NCBI GenBank assembly: GCA_963799245.1
Contig: CAWCWN010000003.1
Location: 310,001-374,000, forward strand
Origin: CAWCWN01 sp963799245
Lineage (GTDB): Bacteria > Chloroflexota > Ktedonobacteria > Ktedonobacterales > Ktedonobacteraceae
Direction: 5' to 3'
DNA length: 64,000 bases
Below the pieces are notes generated by a model. The model was not told where the DNA came from. It was given only the letters and a program-made list of their open reading frames with translations, and did not search any database. How positions within the stretch are numbered: the stretch's first letter is position 1; each line of letters starts with the position of its first letter. The translations under genes and the position numbers were made by a program. Positions 53,579 through 62,083 of this stretch are shown here, one piece after another.

Positions 53579-55144
53579 CTAGGGAAGAGGGAGAGATAAG
53601 CAAAGGCTACAACCCTTCCCAGGTTTGGAAGTAATCGTCAGGGACGCATTGATCAACATCGCGCGCTCACGCATTCCCAGCAGCCCCAGACCAGTGAATG
53701 AATTTAAGTCCGGCTCGAAGTTCTGTTCGGCCGTCACGAAGCCCCTCCCATTATCACGAATAGCAATGCTGATGAGGCCTGGTGCATAGTGTAACTCCAG
53801 GTAGGCCTGTGTGGCCTGAGAATGCCGCCAGATATTCGTTAATGCTTCCTGGGCGATACGAAAAATGGCGATCTCTGCTTCAGAAGAAGTCGCCTGGTGC
53901 TGGCCTGTACAGCTAAAACTGCACGGCACGCCGCGCTCGGCCGAGCTATCACTCAACCACTCCAGCGCCGCCTGTAGGCCGAGATCATCAAGCACGGATG
54001 GACGCAGGTCACGGCAGGCCCTGCGAACTCCTTCCAGGGTGGAGGAGGCGAGGTTTTGCAGGCTCGCGAGCCAGCGCACATCTTTTTCAGGTACATCGAG
54101 TTTCCCCATAGTGCGCTCAAAGCCATCCAGGCCAAGCGAGAGAGCAATGAGAGCCTGAGCCGTGTCATCGTGTAACTCGCGCGCCAGGCGGCGGCGTTCC
54201 TCTTCCTGTGCCCGCGTGATTAAGGTAGCGTAATCACGTAGCTCACCCTGGCGGCGGCGCGCGCTGCTGAGGTCCTGCAAGGTGCGTTCTAGCTCACTGG
54301 TACTGATGCTCAGGCGCGTGCTGGTGAGAGCAAGGTAATAAATGGCAAAAAGCGGGATGAGAAAGAAGAGCCACGCCAGTTCGGCAGCGGCATCGTCGAA
54401 GATGTCGACCACGGGGATGAGAGGGCCGACGCTGAGGATCAAAAGCTGGTAACGCAGCCCCGGCGAGTGAAGATATGCCAGTATGGCCGCGCGCCAGTTC
54501 CAACTGGAGGAGCTCGTTATGAGAGGTAATGAGAACAGGATGATCAATGCCTGCATGCATGTCGCAGCCAGGATAGAGCCCAATAGCTCCTTCGTCTCGG
54601 CCAGGTGATAAAGGGGCAATTGGAGAGAGAAATCGTTATGCGAAGTACCCGAAACCAGGGTATAGGCCGTGATGGAGAGCAGGGCTACCAGCCCCATGCT
54701 GGCAACGCGATAGCTGGCCTCCTTCCAGGAGACGAAGCCGTGTATGAGTGTAAACCCTTGCAGAAAAAGCTGGGTCAGGATGGCTGTGATGACCGCCGCG
54801 GGCACGCCTATGAGCACACCAGCGGCCAGGTAGAGCGGAGCCGTGACATCGACAAGGAAGAGGGGTTTCCATTCCTGGCGCAAACGCTGCAGCTCGCTGC
54901 CGCTGGCCTTCGAGGTAAGCAGGCGCAGGAGCAGCAGGCGGCCTAAAAGCGCCAGGAAAATTGAAAGGAATACCAGGCTGTATATGGCGCGTGGACCATA
55001 TAAGTTTTGAGCTGGCTGATAGTTTGCGAACGACCAGCCCAGCAATAGCGCCGTTACCGGCAGTGCGAGGAGCGCGACCACCGCCTTCAGCTCGAGCTGA
55101 GAGCGGAAAAAGCGCAACCATCTAAATGTACTACTCGGTGTCAT
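53579..55144 (-). CDS. membrane sensor histidine kinase (NarL-pair, HisKA_3 type)
   Basis: The 521-residue kinase has eight or so N-terminal membrane helices (about 20-280), then a HisKA_3 dimerisation helix with ARELHDDTAQALIALSLGL (phospho-His in the LHD motif) and the HATPase with EIAIFRIAQEALTNIWRHSQ, SIAIRDNGRGFV and GLGLLGMRERAMLIN. The membrane part probably senses a signal in the bilayer or outside. The response-regulator gene overlaps its start by 14 bases and precedes it, a standard order for this pair. Confidence 0.9.
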   Translation of the reverse strand: MTPSSTFRWLRFFRSQLELKAVVALLALPVTALLLGWSFANYQPAQNLYGPRAIYSLVFLSIFLALLGRLLLLRLLTSKASGSELQRLRQEWKPLFLVDVTAPLYLAAGVLIGVPAAVITAILTQLFLQGFTLIHGFVSWKEASYRVASMGLVALLSITAYTLVSGTSHNDFSLQLPLYHLAETKELLGSILAATCMQALIILFSLPLITSSSSWNWRAAILAYLHSPGLRYQLLILSVGPLIPVVDIFDDAAAELAWLFFLIPLFAIYYLALTSTRLSISTSELERTLQDLSSARRRQGELRDYATLITRAQEEERRRLARELHDDTAQALIALSLGLDGFERTMGKLDVPEKDVRWLASLQNLASSTLEGVRRACRDLRPSVLDDLGLQAALEWLSDSSAERGVPCSFSCTGQHQATSSEAEIAIFRIAQEALTNIWRHSQATQAYLELHYAPGLISIAIRDNGRGFVTAEQNFEPDLNSFTGLGLLGMRERAMLINASLTITSKPGKGCSLCLSLPLP

Positions 55145-55856
55145 AGGTGTCCTGTAAGGTAATCATGCCTTCGCGTAAAGCAAGCAAGACCGCTTCTGTC
55201 CGCGAGCCAACCTGCATCTTTGTAAATGTATTGGCGAGGTGGCTATGCACGGTGCGAATGCTTAATTTTAGCCGGCGCGCAATTTCTTTGTTGGGCAGAC
55301 CTCTTGCCGCCAGCCGCAGCACCTCAAGCTCACGTTCACTTAGCAGGTCGCCAGAACGGGTACTTGGATGGGCATGGGAAGAGAGACGACGCATCATTTT
55401 TTCAGCGAGCGCCGGTTGTAGAACCGACTCGCCGCGCGAAACCGCACGTATGGCATGCACAAGTTCCTGTCCGTGCACATTCTTCAACAAGAAGCCGGCC
55501 GCTCCCGCTTCAAGCAGAGCAATAAGGTAGGGTTCATCGTCATAGGCTGAGAGCACAAGCACAGCGGTCTCGGGACAATAACTCTTAATCCTGCGCGTCG
55601 CCTCTATGCCTCCCATGCCCGGCATCGCGATATCGATAATGGCGATGTGCGGGCGTAACTGCTGAGCCACTTCGACAGCCTCTTCTCCGCTGGCGGCCTC
55701 AGCAACTACTTCGACATCGCTTTCAACCTCCAGGAGGCGGCGAGTCCCTTCCCTGACAAGAGCATGGTCGTCTGCAAGCAGGACTCGAATAGGCAGGCCC
55801 TCCTGCTCGCCGCCGGACCTGCTCTGCTCCTGGCCGAACTGTATTTGAGAATCCAT
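55131..55856 (-). CDS. NarL/LuxR-type response regulator
   Basis: A DNA-binding transcription factor phosphorylated by the kinase that follows. The receiver domain (about 23-140) has the acidic pair in VLLADDHALVREG, the phosphoacceptor Asp75 in AIIDIAMPGMGGIEATRRI and a Lys in FLLKNVHGQELV. The LuxR HTH (about 168-232) is LSERELEVLRLAARGLPNKE followed by SIRTVHSHLANTFTKMQVGS. All features are intact. The ATG at 55856 has GGAGA nine bases ahead. Its targets are unknown. Confidence 0.92.
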   Translation of the reverse strand: MDSQIQFGQEQSRSGGEQEGLPIRVLLADDHALVREGTRRLLEVESDVEVVAEAASGEEAVEVAQQLRPHIAIIDIAMPGMGGIEATRRIKSYCPETAVLVLSAYDDEPYLIALLEAGAAGFLLKNVHGQELVHAIRAVSRGESVLQPALAEKMMRRLSSHAHPSTRSGDLLSERELEVLRLAARGLPNKEIARRLKLSIRTVHSHLANTFTKMQVGSRTEAVLLALREGMITLQDTYDTE

Positions 55857-56235
55857 ATCATGCTCTCCATCTGTCAGCTGCTACGATTGTTCACGTCAAT
55901 TCCATCCATAACGGTGGGCAATTAACACTATACTATATTATGCTGTGGAGCGACCACAGCATTATTGCGCATGAGCCAGATGCCTCTCCCACGCGTTTCA
56001 TACATAGTGGCGTGGCTAAAACGGGACGGGGGGCAGCTTCGCTGTTCAGGCAACTTGTACACAATGGAGCAATGGAGTGAAACTTCCTTGGAGTATGTGC
56101 ACATTTTGTATTGACAAAGCATCAGGGTTTTCGCTACAGTAGGGATAGTCGGCATTAGAGGCCTGGCTGGTTAACGGTTTAGCAATTGCCTCATACGCTT
56201 AACAACCAGGAGTACGCGATGGGAGAAAGTCATTC
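55857..56235. other. intergenic region between the two-component pair and the TPR genes
   Basis: About 380 bases. It contains the promoter at 56111-56140 for the rightward genes and presumably one for the response regulator on the minus strand. No gene seen. Confidence 0.4.
56111..56140 (+). promoter_or_regulatory. sigma-A-type promoter
   Basis: TTGACA (56111-56116) and TACAGT (56135-56140) with an 18-base spacer, about 95 bases ahead of the zinc-ribbon start at 56236. Confidence 0.6.
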
Positions 56236-56505
56236 ATGGGGATGCAGTGTTTGGATATAGTGGATTGTGGCTTCGAAAATCGCGACAAGGCACGCTTCTG
56301 CGCCATCTGCGGCATACCGCTGCAAGGTGCGCTTGTGCAAGGTCGCTATGAAATACAAGCATTACATGACAGGGATCGTACAACTGTAACCCTGGATGCA
56401 ATAGATCGCCATACAGGACAACGAGTGATACTGCGAGCATTGCGTCCAAAAAAGCTACTGAGACAGAGCGCGGCATTTTTTTGCAGGATGCGGAACTGGC
56501 CATAA
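56236..56505 (+). CDS. zinc ribbon plus incomplete kinase N-lobe (first part of a split gene)
   Basis: 89 residues. The first 25 hold a zinc ribbon, Cys5-x5-Cys11-x10-Cys22-x2-Cys25, identical in spacing to the paralogue at 58029. Residues 35-71 match that kinase's N-lobe but have Arg67 where the catalytic lysine should be (QRVILRALRPKK against RRIAIKVLLGSK), so this is a pseudokinase lobe. The last 18 residues (after PKK) are out of phase. Homology continues in the next frame as TETERGIFLQDAELAINMSR..., so the full protein needs a -1 shift near 56448-56454. Confidence 0.6.
   Translation: MGMQCLDIVDCGFENRDKARFCAICGIPLQGALVQGRYEIQALHDRDRTTVTLDAIDRHTGQRVILRALRPKKLLRQSAAFFCRMRNWP
56448..56454 (+). 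other. A AAA AAG heptamer, candidate -1 frameshift site
   Basis: In the frame of the upstream gene the codons read CCA AAA AAG. This A AAA AAG heptamer is the classical slippery sequence for -1 slippage, as in E. coli dnaX. A -1 shift here enters the frame of the TPR gene, which stays open to 57971. A second homopolymer, seven T at 56476-56482, follows. The alternative is a one-base loss or gain by sequencing or mutation. Confidence 0.5.
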
Positions 56506-57971
56506 ATATGTCCAGGCAGGTAAAAGACCCACAAAGCATTCGCGTGACAGACTATGGACAGGATGGTCCGCTGACTTTTTTAGTCAAGGCTGAGTTCGCC
56601 CCTGGCGGGGTATTAACCGATATCCGCCCCTTCAAGTCACGCATGACCGTTCGCATCGGCGGTAACCTCGTCCCGCATTCGCATATTCCGCTGGTAGCCA
56701 ATGATCAGGCCAGCCCTGACGAGGATGATGATGCACAGACACAGCTGCGCCTGGCTATCCCCAAAGCAGTGGCGGAGCCGGCAAATGCGCAGCCGCGGCC
56801 ACGTGTAACGCAACCGCAACAGCCGCTGCCGGCAGGGGATTGGCTGGCTGAGGGCAACAGCGCTTACGCGGTGGGGCAATATGAGCAGGCGCTGGCGGCG
56901 TATGAAGCCGCGACTGCCCAGGATGTCGTGTCGGTCGAGGCCTGGAGTGGCAAAGGAGGCGCACTGGTCCACCTGGGTCATTATGAGGAGGCGCTCCTGG
57001 CTTATGACCACGCGCTTTCGCTCTATCCAAATGACCCCGACCTGTGGAATTCCCGCGCCAACGTTCTGCATGAGCTCCGTCGCTACGATGAAGAGATGTT
57101 CTGCTATGAGCAGGCGCTGGCCCATGACCCCAGCTACGTGTTCGCCTGGAGTGGACGAGGTATAACCCTGGCAGAAGTGGGCAAAACTGACGAGGCACTC
57201 GTGGCCTTTGACCGCGCCCTGCTGCTAGACCCTTGCCAGAGCGTCATTTGGCAGGCCATGAGCGATACCCTGTACAGCATCCACCGCTACGATGATGCGC
57301 TGCTGGCGATCGATCGCGCCCTGGAGCTGGACACAGCTAACGGTGCACTCTGGGATACCAAAGGCAATATCCTACGGCGCTTGAAGCGACCGGAAGAGGC
57401 GCTTCAGCTGCATGAAAGGGCCTGCCTGCTCGATCCCAACAACGCGATGGCATGCTTCGACAAGGCGAACGATCTGCGCGATCTGCGACGTTTTGCCGAG
57501 GCCCTGGCCGCTTACGACCATGCCCTGGCACTTGACGCCACCATGGCGGGCGCATGGTATAATCGAGGAAACGTACTGGCCGCGCTGCGCATATTTGAAG
57601 ATGCCCTGGACTCATACGATCACGCACTTCGCTATGATGCAGGCTTAATCTCAGCGTGGTATAACAAAGGAAGCCTACTCCATGAATTAGGGCGCCATGC
57701 ACAGGCCATTGATGCCTTTGACCGCGCACTGACGATAGATCTACATTATATCGCAGCATGGAATAATAAAGGCCTGGCCCTCTTCGCCCAGGGCCGCCTG
57801 GATGAGGCCCTGGCAGCGTTGGATCAAGCCACGTCCTTCGCGCCAGATGAGCCAGATGCCTGGTATAATAAGGCCGTAGTACTCGAAAAGCTCGGGCGGG
57901 TACAGGAAGCGCATTCGTGCCAGGAATGGGCGCGTACTTTAGATGAACGAGCAGGACAGGTGATAGCATGA
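56481..57971 (+). CDS. TPR-repeat protein (second part of the split gene)
   Basis: The frame is open from TTG 56481 and continues upstream to the slippery site. It starts QDAELAINMSRQVKDPQSIR and VTDYGQDGPLTFLVKAEF, which align with FLREARIAAALDHPNIAPIL and DYGKDGPSVFLVMPL of the paralogue kinase, so the residual kinase N-lobe ends here and the C-lobe (HRD, DFG) is absent. Then a linker with Pro and Gln, and about ten TPR units of 34 residues (YEQALAAYEAATAQDVVSVE, YDHALSLYPNDPDLWNSRAN, ..., AIDAFDRALTIDLHYIAAWN). TPRs mediate protein contact. A separate start is weak, without a good ribosome site. Confidence 0.7.
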   Translation: MQDAELAINMSRQVKDPQSIRVTDYGQDGPLTFLVKAEFAPGGVLTDIRPFKSRMTVRIGGNLVPHSHIPLVANDQASPDEDDDAQTQLRLAIPKAVAEPANAQPRPRVTQPQQPLPAGDWLAEGNSAYAVGQYEQALAAYEAATAQDVVSVEAWSGKGGALVHLGHYEEALLAYDHALSLYPNDPDLWNSRANVLHELRRYDEEMFCYEQALAHDPSYVFAWSGRGITLAEVGKTDEALVAFDRALLLDPCQSVIWQAMSDTLYSIHRYDDALLAIDRALELDTANGALWDTKGNILRRLKRPEEALQLHERACLLDPNNAMACFDKANDLRDLRRFAEALAAYDHALALDATMAGAWYNRGNVLAALRIFEDALDSYDHALRYDAGLISAWYNKGSLLHELGRHAQAIDAFDRALTIDLHYIAAWNNKGLALFAQGRLDEALAALDQATSFAPDEPDAWYNKAVVLEKLGRVQEAHSCQEWARTLDERAGQVIA

Positions 57972-58028
57972 TGCATGGTAATGCGGGCGCCCAGCTTACA
58001 AACTTCCCCTGGAGGAGGATTACGCACG

Positions 58029-59786
58029 TTGAAACGCTGCACCGATCAGATTGACTGCGACTATGAGAATCGGGACAGCGAGCTTTTTTGTCGAGCGTGC
58101 GCACTCCCCTTATTAAACACAGCACTGGCGAGTCGCTATAAAATTCTGGGCTTACTTAGCAAAGGCGGCTACGCCGCTGTTTTTCATGGCATAGACCAGA
58201 ACCTTTCGCGCCGCATCGCCATCAAGGTCTTGCTCGGCAGCAAGACAACTCCCATCGAGCAGGAGCATTTTCTGCGTGAGGCGCGTATTGCCGCCGCCCT
58301 CGATCATCCCAACATCGCGCCTATTCTCGATTATGGCAAGGATGGACCCAGCGTCTTTCTGGTCATGCCCCTCTACACGGCGGGATCGCTGCGCACGCGT
58401 TTAGTGCAGGCCGGCGGCCCTCTTCCTTCGCAGGAAACCATCAACAACTTTCATCAACTGGCGGGCGCGCTCTACTATGCTCATACCCGCCCACGTCCAG
58501 TCATCCATCGCGATATCAAACCCGAAAATATCCTCGTTCATCAAGAGGATACGCGCCTGGTGATCACGGACTTCGGCATCGCTCGCTCACTCGAGCCGGG
58601 TACGAGCATTGGTAAAACTATCACTGTACGTGGAACAGTTGGCTATATGGCTCCTGAACAGACAAGCGGGGTCGTAGATCCACGCAGCGACCAGTACGGC
58701 TGTGCGGTAATCCTCTACGAAATGCTTACAGGCTATCATCCACTTGATCCACTCGGCAGCGCTATTCCCCCGCCTTCAACCCTCAATGCTGAGCTGCCAG
58801 CCGCCATGGACGCCGTTGTCTTACGCAGCCTGACGACACGGCCGGAAGAACGCTTCGCGGATATGCTGGAGTTTATCGCGGCCTTTGACACGGCATGCCG
58901 GCCCGGCGCGCGGATGCACATTCCATCCCCCAATACGCCGACGCCGCCCGCCAATCTCGCCAATGCACGCAATAGTTCCGGCCCCGCATTTTCCGCGCCG
59001 CAGGGCGGCAATAAGCAGGATAATGCCGGGCGCCAGCAGGCAAGCAAGCAGCCATTACGCTCAAACAGCGTGCGTGAAAGTTGCCTGGAAGGCGATGAAT
59101 TGCGCAAGCAACAGCGCTACTCACAGGCACTGCAGGCCTATGAAGAGGCTCTGCGCCTGGATCCCCAGAACTTTTATGCCTGGAACGGCAAAGGTACAAC
59201 CCTCTATAATCAGGGCAACTACAAGAAAGCGCTGGAGGCCTACCAGCGCGCAACCGAGATCGAGCCGGATAATCCAATTGTGTGGGTGAGCGCCGGACTC
59301 GTCTTGAACCGGCTTCAGCGCTATCAGCAGGCCCTGGTCCACTTCGAGAGAGCCCTGGCGCTTGAACCCGAATACGTGACGGCATGGAACGGGAGAGCCG
59401 ACGCTCAGCTTGACATGAACATGCCTGCCCAGGCCCAGGCGTCTTATGAACAGGCTCTAATCTACGATCCTAAAAGCTTTCAGGCCTGGAATGGGCTGGG
59501 TAATGCGCGCTCAAGTCTGCGCGACTTCTCCGGAGCAGTAGAGGCGTATACGCGCGCCCTGCTGGTGAATCCCCACAGCGCAGTGGCCTGGTGCAATAAG
59601 GCTGAGGCCATGATCCGGCTGGGCCATAACCGCGCTGCCCTGGATGCCCTTAATGAAGCCACCGAGATGGACCGCACCTACGCACGCGCCTGGGCGCTCA
59701 AGGCCGACGTATACGAGTCATTGGGCCATCCCCAGGAAGCGCAGAAGGCTCGCCGCCGCGCCAAGCCCTGGGGACTAATGAACTGA
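58029..59786 (+). CDS. Ser/Thr protein kinase with zinc ribbon and TPRs
   Basis: 585 residues from TTG 58029, chosen because GGAGGAGGA lies nine bases upstream; the upstream ATG 57975 gives an 18-residue unlikely addition. The layout is: zinc ribbon (Cys4, Cys10, Cys21, Cys24); kinase domain (about 35-300) with LLSKGGYAAVFHG, Lys66 in IAIKVLLG, HRDIKPENILVH, DFGIARS and GTVGYMAPEQTSG; a Ser/Ala/Pro linker (about 300-355); and at least six TPR units to the end. All catalytic residues are present, unlike the neighbouring paralogue. No membrane helix is seen, so it is cytoplasmic. It is 57 bases from the TPR gene and probably in one operon with it. Confidence 0.9.
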   Translation: MKRCTDQIDCDYENRDSELFCRACALPLLNTALASRYKILGLLSKGGYAAVFHGIDQNLSRRIAIKVLLGSKTTPIEQEHFLREARIAAALDHPNIAPILDYGKDGPSVFLVMPLYTAGSLRTRLVQAGGPLPSQETINNFHQLAGALYYAHTRPRPVIHRDIKPENILVHQEDTRLVITDFGIARSLEPGTSIGKTITVRGTVGYMAPEQTSGVVDPRSDQYGCAVILYEMLTGYHPLDPLGSAIPPPSTLNAELPAAMDAVVLRSLTTRPEERFADMLEFIAAFDTACRPGARMHIPSPNTPTPPANLANARNSSGPAFSAPQGGNKQDNAGRQQASKQPLRSNSVRESCLEGDELRKQQRYSQALQAYEEALRLDPQNFYAWNGKGTTLYNQGNYKKALEAYQRATEIEPDNPIVWVSAGLVLNRLQRYQQALVHFERALALEPEYVTAWNGRADAQLDMNMPAQAQASYEQALIYDPKSFQAWNGLGNARSSLRDFSGAVEAYTRALLVNPHSAVAWCNKAEAMIRLGHNRAALDALNEATEMDRTYARAWALKADVYESLGHPQEAQKARRRAKPWGLMN

Positions 59787-59818
59787 TCAGGAAGGCTCTC
59801 TCCTGCGCGCGGCCCGCA

Positions 59819-60922
59819 TCAAGAGGCTATACCGCGGCGTATAGAGAGTACGCCCAGCAGCACCGCGCCGAGGGCAGAGAGCGCGAGCACCGTCATATCT
59901 ATGCCAAATCTATCGGAAGAACTGTAGAAGACCGCCATCTCCAGGGCATGCCTGCCATAGGTGAGGGGGATGAAGCTGGCGATATCCTGCAGCCAGGCCG
60001 GCTCGAAGGCGAGCACGCCAATCCCCCCTGCCAGAAAGTACAGGTAGAGCGCGACGTTGATCGAGACGCCTATCACGGCCTGGATCTTCTGCAGCGCGGC
60101 GCCAATGGCCACGCCCAGGCCCGCGCTGAACAAAGAGATCAGGGCGACCGTCAGCAGCGTGGTCAGCCAGTAGATGCCCTGGGGCCGGGTCCAGCCCAGG
60201 GCGTCGCAGAGCAACAGGAACAGCGTTCCCAGGAAAAAGGTGATCGCAAAGCCCCCTAGGACCTTGCCCGCTATAATCGCTCCCCGCGCCGCCGGCGACA
60301 GCAGCAGCTCCTTGACGGTGCGCGTCTCCCATTCACGGGCGGTAGCCAGGCCACCGTTCACAAGCCCGCTGATCATCAGCAGCAGGGCAATCGTAGGTAT
60401 GACGACATACTGGAACAGTTCGACATCACGTGAGCGCAGGTCCGTCTCCTGCAGCGTGATTTTTACCGGGGAGTTGCTGCCCTGGGCCGCGTAAAACTGG
60501 GTGATGGCGTCGGGTACCGCTCGCCTTATATCGTTGGTAAAGTCCAGGTTGAGGTTGTTGACATAGACGTCGATGGGAGCGGCCTGGTGCGCCTCGACAC
60601 GCCGCGTAAAGTTCGCGGGAATTGTAATAATCGCCGCCACCTTAATGTTTTTGAGTAGAGCCTGGGCCTGCTGGCTACTGGCATCGCTGATGCGAAAGAC
60701 ATCAGCGCTATGAAAGATCTGCGCCATCTGCACGCCTTTAGCACCCGGGTCGAGGTTGACAAGGGCCACCGGGCTGCGCCCCACCGCGGCTGAGCCCAGC
60801 GCTCCCACCAGCAGGAAGGCGATGGGCGGCACAATTGTCGCCGCCATATTGGCTGGCTGGCGCAGCCAGATCCGTATATCTTTGCGCAGTATAATCCAGG
60901 TTGCGCGCAAAAAAGCTAGCAT
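59819..60922 (-). CDS. ABC-2 type permease (exporter subunit)
   Basis: An ABC-2 permease with an N-terminal helix (about 20-40), a large outer domain (about 45-170, with LVNLDPGAKGVQMAQIFHSA and VNNLNLDFTNDIRRAVPDAI) and five further C-terminal helices including LFLLLCDALGWTRPQGIYWL. The conserved EWETRTVKELLLSPAARGAI coupling segment is present. 367 residues. It is a paralogue of the next permease, and both would form the membrane channel driven by the ATPase at 62084-63061. Confidence 0.87.
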   Translation of the reverse strand: MLAFLRATWIILRKDIRIWLRQPANMAATIVPPIAFLLVGALGSAAVGRSPVALVNLDPGAKGVQMAQIFHSADVFRISDASSQQAQALLKNIKVAAIITIPANFTRRVEAHQAAPIDVYVNNLNLDFTNDIRRAVPDAITQFYAAQGSNSPVKITLQETDLRSRDVELFQYVVIPTIALLLMISGLVNGGLATAREWETRTVKELLLSPAARGAIIAGKVLGGFAITFFLGTLFLLLCDALGWTRPQGIYWLTTLLTVALISLFSAGLGVAIGAALQKIQAVIGVSINVALYLYFLAGGIGVLAFEPAWLQDIASFIPLTYGRHALEMAVFYSSSDRFGIDMTVLALSALGAVLLGVLSIRRGIAS

Positions 60923-60955
60923 GTCTTTTTCTCCTCTGCTCTGCTCTGCTAATGG

Positions 60956-62071
60956 CTAGTGGGCCAGCGTGCTGCGTCGCAGAGCCAGCGCGGCCAGGAA
61001 TACGACCAGCGCGGCATAGCCGACCAGGATGAGCGCGTTGATGCCGGTTCCATATGTATTCAGGTCAAAGTTATGGAAGGCGTGCTGCTGCAGCACAATA
61101 GCGTAATAGATGGGGAAAAGATGGGCGATGACCTGCATCGGCGGCGTGGTAAAAGAGATCGGCCCAAAGGCTCCGCTCACGAAGAACAGGGGGATCGCCG
61201 TGCCGAAGGCGAGCGCGATGACGGGCTGGCGCTGCTTGATAAGCGTACCTAACAATGTCCCCCAGGCGATAAAGATGAGCATGCTCAAGAACGTAAAGCC
61301 AACGACTTCACCCCAGTGGACGGGCCTGACACCGATCACAAGGATAAGCACCGCCAGGACGATGATGACCGAGGCGACACACATGACAACCGCGCCCAGC
61401 ATTTTCCCCAGCACTACGGCCCAGCGGCTGGCAGGTGAAAGCAAGAGCTCCTTGATCGTGGCATGCTCCCATTCGCGCGCCGCCGCCGGCCCCGCCTGCA
61501 GGATGCTTGTCAGCACAAGCGCGACCACCAGGATCGAGACCGTCAGGTAAGGGATGTAGCCGGTATCCTGCGCGTACATATCCGTTTCGTGCGGCGTCAC
61601 GCTGACCACGTCGGGAAAGGCCCTGGCGTAAAAGCTCGTAATCGACAGCGGCACGGCGCGACGAATATCGTTGGTGAAATCGGTATTGAGATTGTTGATG
61701 CGCACCCCAACTTTAACCGGTTGCCTGTTCGCGATGCTACTGTCAAAGTTCGCGGGGATAGTCACGACCGCGACGATTTTCCCGGCCTCGATGAGGTCCT
61801 GCGCCTGGCTGGCGCTGGCCTTCTGCAAGACAAACGAGTGAGCGTGGCTCATGGCGTCGTAAAACTGCTGGGCGTAAGGGCCGCTATCCTGCATGACGAC
61901 CGCCGTCGGCGCCTGGCCGCCCGATACGACAAACAGGCTCAACAGGATGAGGATGTTTACCGGAACAATGAGGCCGAGAATGGTAAATATCCGATCGGTC
62001 AGGGCGCTCTTGATATCTTTTTTCATACACGCCCAGATGACACGTAAAGTGTAAGCTGGTCCTGAAATCAT
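60956..62071 (-). CDS. ABC-2 type permease (exporter subunit)
   Basis: The 371-residue paralogue of the preceding permease: N-terminal helix (TILGLIVPVNILILLSLFVV), outer domain (ANFDSSIANRQPVKVGVRI and NLNTDFTNDIRRAVPLSITS) and C-terminal helices with EWEHATIKELLLSPASRWAV as the coupling segment. The two permeases share most of their layout, so the exporter is a heterodimer. Starts 12 bases after the ATPase gene. Confidence 0.87.
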   Translation of the reverse strand: MISGPAYTLRVIWACMKKDIKSALTDRIFTILGLIVPVNILILLSLFVVSGGQAPTAVVMQDSGPYAQQFYDAMSHAHSFVLQKASASQAQDLIEAGKIVAVVTIPANFDSSIANRQPVKVGVRINNLNTDFTNDIRRAVPLSITSFYARAFPDVVSVTPHETDMYAQDTGYIPYLTVSILVVALVLTSILQAGPAAAREWEHATIKELLLSPASRWAVVLGKMLGAVVMCVASVIIVLAVLILVIGVRPVHWGEVVGFTFLSMLIFIAWGTLLGTLIKQRQPVIALAFGTAIPLFFVSGAFGPISFTTPPMQVIAHLFPIYYAIVLQQHAFHNFDLNTYGTGINALILVGYAALVVFLAALALRRSTLAH

Positions 62072-62083
62072 TGCTGGTACTCC

